Shown here in pieces: positions 15,894-20,313 of a stretch of DNA of 20,313 bases. How positions within the stretch are numbered: position 1 is the stretch's first letter; each line of letters begins with the position of its first letter. The stretch spans positions 1-20,313 of the forward strand of contig CABQGZ010000008.1 in the NCBI GenBank assembly GCA_902463835.1, written 5' to 3'. A program made the position numbers and the translations under genes. The stretch comes from an uncultured Lachnospiraceae bacterium. Lineage in GTDB: Bacteria; Bacillota; Clostridia; Lachnospirales; Lachnospiraceae. Below the pieces are notes generated by a model. It had not been told where the DNA came from. It saw nothing but the letters and a program-made list of their open reading frames with translations, and did not search any database.

Positions 15894-18227
15894 TTATTTT
15901 ACCTCCACTTCGATGATAGCAGGGGCAACACCCTGAGATTTTACGGTAATGGTTGCAATGCCGGGCATTTCTCCCGCCTGGATAACGGCAAGGCATCTGC
16001 CACGGTAGGAAGCATGATGGGTCTGATGGAACAGTTCGTCGGTCTTGTACAGTGCCGAGCCGAAGCCGATGAGCTTGGCCGCACCGTCTACGGCAATATC
16101 CACTCTCTGCTCGACGGCAGGAAGCAGCAGGCCCTGCCCATCGGTAAATTCAATGGGGATATAGCACAGATCGGTACCGTTAGCAGTCAGCACCTGCTTT
16201 TCCGGTTTTACAGTCAGTTGTTTGCTGCCGTCACCGGAAGTAAGGGTATGGGAAGAAATCACCTTGCCATCCGCATCCAGCGCTTCTGCGGTCAGCTTGC
16301 CGAGTGTATAGGGTGAACGGAAAATGGCTTTGAATTTCTTCAGTTTCTTCGTTCCAATCTCTTTTTCATTCAGCTTCAGCCGCACTGATTCACCGGGAGC
16401 ATAGATTTCGATGGTTGCCTTCGTTCCTTCGTAACCGGGCCAGTTCCAGCTGTCGATGGCATCTGTGAACTGCCAGGAGCCCTTACTGGGAGATTCATGG
16501 GCATGATTCACCGGGCGAACACCGATGTAAGGTTCTTTCCGCACGCCCCACACCACCTGCATGAAGCCCATGGATGCGTGGGGACGGCCGGTAATATCGA
16601 TCATGCCCTGGTTGGAAAGCAGGGGCAGACCCTTGTAGGAATGGTAGGTCCAGCCCATGCAGGTCTCACCTAAGTAATCCCAAGCAGACCATACGAAGTC
16701 ACCTACCAGCTGGGGATATTTCTTCACCCGTTCCCAGTTATAGGGCAAATCGGCTACCATGGTTTCTGCGCCAACCATCAAGCGGTCCGGATATTTCGCT
16801 ATATCTGGATCATAGCGGGAGGAAGCATAGTTCAGGCCCATGATATCCACGCTGTTGGCAGCCCCCAGAGATGCCTTGTCGCCCCGGTTACCCGCAGCCA
16901 TAAAGAACATCAGCTTGCCCAGCTTCTGTGTCATAGCATTGAAGAAGGTGGATCCAGTTTTTTTCTCCCGGTATCCCTTCTTTGGCGGCAGCGGCTCGGG
17001 CTTATAGTCGCCCTTGTCTTTATAGACACCCATGCCCATATTGGCATAGACATTCAGCAGCACATTAACACCAGCGGTGACAGGGCGGGTATTATCCAAG
17101 CTGTGGACAAAGTCCGTCAGCATCCGGGCAACCTGCGCGCCCTTATCCGTTGCGGTTTCCGACACTTCGTTACCGTGGGAATACATGATGACGGATGGAT
17201 GATTCCGGGAAGATTCCACCATGGCGGTAAGATCTGCTTTCCAGTCATCCCAAAACCAGCGGGAATAATCGTGATAGGTTTTCGGCACATACCAGCCGTC
17301 GAAGGTCTCATTCATCACATACATACCCACCTTGTCGCAGGCATCCAACGTGATCTGGGATGCAGGATGATGGGCAATGCGGACGGTATTGAAGCCATTT
17401 TCTTTTAAGATTCTGATGCGGCGCGCCTCGGCATCGGGATACTCCCGGGCACCCAGGACACCGTGGTCATGGTGGATGCAGCCGCCCCGCAGGAGGATTC
17501 GTTCACCATTAACCAGCAGACCGGCTTTGGCGCTCCATTCCAGTTTCCGGATACCAAAAGGAATGATCCGTTCATCGGTATCTGTTTTGATCAGAATCGT
17601 ATAAAGGAAAGGCGTTTCTGCGCTCCAGAGTTTTGCGTTGGGAACTTCCAGAATGCCTGGCGCACCGGATGCAACCAACTTCTTTCCATCAAACACATCC
17701 ACAAAGACTTCGCTGGGCTGGGTGGTCTGCACATCCACTTTGATCCTTGCAGGATGGATATCTACAGTCTCAATATGTACCTGGAAGATATGATTCTTCT
17801 CCCGAATCACCAGCTGCACCGGCCGATAGATACCGGAACCGGAGTACCAGCGGCAGTTAGGCTCCAGAGAGTTATCCACTGTCACCCGGATGGTATTCTC
17901 ACCCGCCTGCACCAACTCAGAAATATCCACATCAAAGGCGGTATATCCGTACCGATGCTGACCTGCTAACCTATCCCTCACATATACCTTGCAGTTTTGA
18001 TATACGCCCTCAAAATGCAGCTCGATGGATTTACCGATCATCGCCGGTTTCAGGGTAAACTTCTTTTCGTAGACATACTTGCCACCGGGGAAGAAACCTG
18101 AATTGACACCATTTCGGCAGGCCGGATCCCGCTGCTCCAGAATCATGGCATCATAGGGCAGATCCACTGCCATGGGTTTTCCACTTTCCTTGCAAAACGT
18201 CCAGTTTTTACAAAAATCAATCACCAT
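15894..18227 (-). CDS. GH2 family beta-galactosidase-type glycosidase
   Basis: This 777-residue retaining exo-glycosidase is of a longer type than the GH2 at 709. It has a jelly-roll domain (about 1-145, with the family SGSGIYRPV motif near 129-137), an Ig-like domain (about 148-230), a TIM barrel (about 235-555), and C-terminal beta-sandwiches resembling DUF4982 and the GH2 C5 domain (about 595-777). The acid/base is E354 in SHGNE and the nucleophile is E488 in GAETM. It has no signal peptide. The start is ATG at 18227, one base after the SGNH stop, with GGAAAGAG upstream; the frame extends to 18317 but that part lies in the SGNH gene. Terminal beta-galactoside is the likely substrate, with beta-glucuronide, arabinoside or other linkages possible. 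The two GH2 enzymes probably have different specificities. Confidence 0.9.
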   Translation of the reverse strand: MVIDFCKNWTFCKESGKPMAVDLPYDAMILEQRDPACRNGVNSGFFPGGKYVYEKKFTLKPAMIGKSIELHFEGVYQNCKVYVRDRLAGQHRYGYTAFDVDISELVQAGENTIRVTVDNSLEPNCRWYSGSGIYRPVQLVIREKNHIFQVHIETVDIHPARIKVDVQTTQPSEVFVDVFDGKKLVASGAPGILEVPNAKLWSAETPFLYTILIKTDTDERIIPFGIRKLEWSAKAGLLVNGERILLRGGCIHHDHGVLGAREYPDAEARRIRILKENGFNTVRIAHHPASQITLDACDKVGMYVMNETFDGWYVPKTYHDYSRWFWDDWKADLTAMVESSRNHPSVIMYSHGNEVSETATDKGAQVARMLTDFVHSLDNTRPVTAGVNVLLNVYANMGMGVYKDKGDYKPEPLPPKKGYREKKTGSTFFNAMTQKLGKLMFFMAAGNRGDKASLGAANSVDIMGLNYASSRYDPDIAKYPDRLMVGAETMVADLPYNWERVKKYPQLVGDFVWSAWDYLGETCMGWTYHSYKGLPLLSNQGMIDITGRPHASMGFMQVVWGVRKEPYIGVRPVNHAHESPSKGSWQFTDAIDSWNWPGYEGTKATIEIYAPGESVRLKLNEKEIGTKKLKKFKAIFRSPYTLGKLTAEALDADGKVISSHTLTSGDGSKQLTVKPEKQVLTANGTDLCYIPIEFTDGQGLLLPAVEQRVDIAVDGAAKLIGFGSALYKTDELFHQTHHASYRGRCLAVIQAGEMPGIATITVKSQGVAPAIIEVEVK

Positions 18228-18228
18228 G

Positions 18229-18924
18229 TTATATTTCTCTTTCCGTGAGAATCTCTTTGAGCTTACGATATGCGATCTCAGCGATCCTTTGATTTCCTTC
18301 TCTGTTGGGGTGAACACCGTCCGTGAACCACTCCGGGTGTGCTTTCGTTTCCTGGTAAAGGTCGATCATCTGAAGCCGATTTGCTTTCGCATATTGTATC
18401 AGGATCGGCCGGATCTGTTTCCGGATAATATCATCGTCAATTTCATATGCAATTGGGTTACCAAATGCCGCAGGTGGGATTGCCAGAATGATCATCGGAG
18501 CCGAAAGGAAAGCTTGGATTCTGGCAACTCGCTGATCCAGGTCTTTTGCAAAAGACGCCGGGTTCCAGTTGTGCGGTTTGGAATCATTGGTGCCTAGCAT
18601 CAGAATGCACATTTTCGGTTTCATCTTTTCAGCGGCATCCATAAAAGCCTGACTGTAGGGCTTGTCGCTGGATAGCTGCATGGTCGAACCTGATATGCCA
18701 TAGTTCAGCACCTGGTATTCATGTCCCAACTTCTTTTGCAATATCGCAGGATATGAATTCCTCCATCGCATCGGAACAACGCCTGCTCCAAAGGTAATGC
18801 TGTCACCAATGCAGAGGATCCGTTCTTTACAAAACAGTGGCCATTCCTTGTGGGGAAGGAAAACCCACCAGCAATATATACCTGCAAAGACTAGCAAAGC
18901 CGACACAGAAAGAAAAAAGCCCAT
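18229..18924 (-). CDS. membrane-anchored SGNH/GDSL hydrolase, probable carbohydrate esterase
   Basis: This 231-residue SGNH-fold hydrolase is the first gene of the operon. An N-terminal hydrophobic segment (about 3-23, followed by a basic HKEW) is either a membrane anchor or an uncleaved signal, with the catalytic domain outside. Family blocks are clear: nucleophile S42 in IGDSITFG, block II G79 in YGISGS, block III GTND (111-114), and the D202/H205 pair in DGVHP. In glycan loci such enzymes usually remove acetyl or other acyl groups, which fits opening decorated glycosides before uptake, but the true acyl substrate cannot be read from sequence. The ATG at 18924 has only a weak purine-rich site. 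It is the one protein in the cluster with an export signal. Confidence 0.85.
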   Translation of the reverse strand: MGFFLSVSALLVFAGIYCWWVFLPHKEWPLFCKERILCIGDSITFGAGVVPMRWRNSYPAILQKKLGHEYQVLNYGISGSTMQLSSDKPYSQAFMDAAEKMKPKMCILMLGTNDSKPHNWNPASFAKDLDQRVARIQAFLSAPMIILAIPPAAFGNPIAYEIDDDIIRKQIRPILIQYAKANRLQMIDLYQETKAHPEWFTDGVHPNREGNQRIAEIAYRKLKEILTEREI

Positions 18925-18957
18925 TCCATCTTCACACCCATCCCATTATCTGCAAAT

Positions 18958-18963
18958 ATTGTA
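18958..18963 (-). promoter_or_regulatory. candidate -10 element of the sugar operon promoter
   Basis: On the minus strand this reads TACAAT, about 34 bases before the SGNH start. That leaves a short leader of about 27 bases. No good -35 hexamer lies 16-18 bases upstream, which is what an activator-dependent promoter would look like. It lies back to back with the regulator promoter. Confidence 0.35.
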
Positions 18964-18974
18964 GCGCAATTCTC

Positions 18975-19003
18975 TTGCAAAGTATTGCACAGTGGTCTAT
19001 AAT
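18975..19003 (+). promoter_or_regulatory. promoter of the AraC-family regulator gene
   Basis: TTGCAA (18975-18980) and a perfect TATAAT (18998-19003) are 17 bases apart. The predicted transcript starts near 19010. This excludes a translation start at the GTG at 18992 and leaves ATG 19019 or, better, ATG 19034. Confidence 0.7.
18976..18989. promoter_or_regulatory. inverted repeat, candidate operator between the divergent promoters
   Basis: A perfect inverted repeat, TGCAA-AGTA-TTGCA, overlaps the -35 of the regulator promoter and lies upstream of the operon's candidate -10. A weaker copy, TGCAA-ATA-TTGTA, is at 18951-18963. Placement suits a site where the regulator both limits itself and activates the operon, but AraC proteins more often bind direct repeats, so the assignment is tentative. 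Confidence 0.4.
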
Positions 19004-19033
19004 TATATAAATTCGTCTATGGATGTGAATTTT

Positions 19034-20221
19034 ATGACAGATTATCGATCCTACTGTGAAATGTTTTATGCTGCCCACTTTCTTCCTATTGCGCTATATG
19101 AGAATCAGCAATTCATTTGTTCCTCCGGATTTTACCAGGATGGTGACCCATATCCCTTCGCACTGCCCAAGCTTGAAGCCATGGGCAGCCCTGCGGTGTA
19201 TGCTTCCTCCGACACCGGCTATTATGGATTGGTGAAATGCAGTGACGGTAAGCACTGCTTTGTGCTTGGTCCTGCCTATGCTACTCCAGTAACGGACAGC
19301 TTCATTCGCTCCTATATGAGCAAAAACGCGATCTCTCCCAATCGTTACGGAGAAATCGCGTCTTATCTGGGTGGCATCCCCCAGTATACCTATAACCGTT
19401 TCTTGAGTTTGCTGTTGTTCCTCCATTTTACACTGACCGGAGAAAAGCTTGATATTCTGTCAGCTTTTGGCTTGTGCGAGGATCAGCATCAGGAATCCAT
19501 TGGTCAGCAGCACAGCGAGAAGTCTTATCAGAATCGGGAAGAAGGCATCCTTCACGGAACCTATCATTTTGAGCAGCAGATGTTTGCCCTGATCCGAAAC
19601 GGAGAACCGGAAACGCTGAATCAGTTACTTCTCTCCGCCGCCAATACCCCCAACAGTCGGGAAGGCAAATTGGCAGAGCATCCTCTGCGACAGGCGAAGA
19701 ATCTTTTTATCGGTCTGGTGACGATGGTGGGCAAATACGCTGCCATTCCTGGCGGCATGGACATTGAGCAAACCTATCAACTCATCGATACCTACATCCA
19801 GGAGTGCGAGAAAATGCAGTCTGAGGATGCAGTAAAGATCCTTCAGTACAATATGCCCCTGGACTTTGCACGACGGGTGGCGCAACAAAAACTTCCTGCT
19901 GGGATTTCTCAGGAAGTCTACGCCTGCATGCAGTACATTTCTACGCACATCAACGAGCCCATCCAGACGGCAGACGTGGTGGAACTCTCTGGAAAAAGCC
20001 GTGCCTATCTGTTCAAGAAATTCCAGCAAGAATTGGGTATGAGCATCGGTGCATACATTATGCAGTGCCGCCTCCGGGAGGCAAAGAATCTGCTTCGCTA
20101 TACGGACAAACCCTTGAGTGAGATTAGCGATTACCTTTGCTTCTCCAGTCAGAGTCATTTTCAGAATGCATTCAAGAAACACTATCAAGTAACACCCACG
20201 GATTACAGAAAACAGAGATAG
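19034..20221 (+). CDS. AraC-family transcriptional regulator
   Basis: This 395-residue protein ends in a standard AraC/XylS DNA-binding domain with two helix-turn-helix units (294-395). The first contains TADVVELSGKSRAYLFKKF, the second LSEISDYLCFSSQSHFQNAF, and it closes with the typical YQVTPTDYRKQ. The N-terminal 280 residues form a sensor region I cannot assign to a named family. It starts FLPIALYE and contains FVLGPAYATP near 100, and is probably a ligand-binding domain of the kind common in clostridial sugar regulators. It is divergent from the glycosidase operon and is its most likely activator. The ATG at 19034 is preferred over ATG 19019 because of the promoter position and a GGATG purine stretch 8 bases before it. 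The TAG stop sits exactly where AraC proteins normally end. Confidence 0.9.
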   Translation: MTDYRSYCEMFYAAHFLPIALYENQQFICSSGFYQDGDPYPFALPKLEAMGSPAVYASSDTGYYGLVKCSDGKHCFVLGPAYATPVTDSFIRSYMSKNAISPNRYGEIASYLGGIPQYTYNRFLSLLLFLHFTLTGEKLDILSAFGLCEDQHQESIGQQHSEKSYQNREEGILHGTYHFEQQMFALIRNGEPETLNQLLLSAANTPNSREGKLAEHPLRQAKNLFIGLVTMVGKYAAIPGGMDIEQTYQLIDTYIQECEKMQSEDAVKILQYNMPLDFARRVAQQKLPAGISQEVYACMQYISTHINEPIQTADVVELSGKSRAYLFKKFQQELGMSIGAYIMQCRLREAKNLLRYTDKPLSEISDYLCFSSQSHFQNAFKKHYQVTPTDYRKQR

Positions 20222-20313
20222 TCACCCTCATTTCTCTCGCCCAATGCTTATTCTCATTTTAGGGTCCATATCATGATTATTCCACTTATTTGACCACAAT
20301 CAGATTCAGAATT
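20222..20313. other. right-edge non-coding stretch
   Basis: I see no gene, terminator hairpin or repeat in these last 92 bases. Confidence 0.4.

Noticed and set aside
1..20313. CRISPR array, insertion sequence, phage or defence genes
   Set aside because: No regularly spaced repeats, transposase, integrase, cas or phage proteins were seen on either strand.

Overview
The window looks like a gut Clostridia (Bacillota) chromosome segment. The grounds are strong AGGAGG-type ribosome binding sites, a CCA-encoding tRNA, tight co-directional packing of sugar genes, an AraC regulator and a GPH-type sugar symporter. It is essentially one plant-glycan or plant-glycoside utilisation locus, with a tRNA gene at its left edge.

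Layout. Positions 88-432 hold a tRNA-Pro(UGG) unit: a near-consensus promoter, a truncated extra copy of the tRNA 5' half, the intact tRNA and a strong terminator. Positions 709-18924 are all on the minus strand. In transcription order they encode a membrane-anchored SGNH/GDSL hydrolase, a GH2 enzyme, a GPH cation symporter, a GH78 alpha-L-rhamnosidase broken by an in-frame TAG, a domain-permuted GH3, a GH43, a GH1, a GH39 beta-xylosidase, a xylulokinase gene (xylB) with a large internal deletion, and xylose isomerase (xylA). After a 128-base gap comes a second GH2 of visibly lower GC content. From the SGNH gene to xylA, gaps are at most about 20 bases and one pair overlaps by 4 bases, so this is one operon. 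On the plus strand, 19034-20221 is a divergent AraC-family regulator with a good promoter in the shared intergenic region.

Inferred working. Short glycosides enter through the symporter. A set of exo-acting enzymes with no visible signal peptides then strips galactose-type, rhamnose, xylose/arabinose and glucose residues in the cytoplasm. The SGNH hydrolase is the only likely surface protein and may remove acyl groups. Released xylose is isomerised by XylA, but the adjacent xylulokinase is not functional as read. No endo-glycanase is present, so the locus fits oligosaccharides or small decorated plant glycosides better than intact polymer.

The most notable observations are the two broken genes (xylB and GH78) inside an otherwise well-kept operon, the truncated tRNA-Pro duplicate, the permuted GH3, and inverted repeats in the control regions. 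I did not find an undescribed defence, mobile or RNA system.
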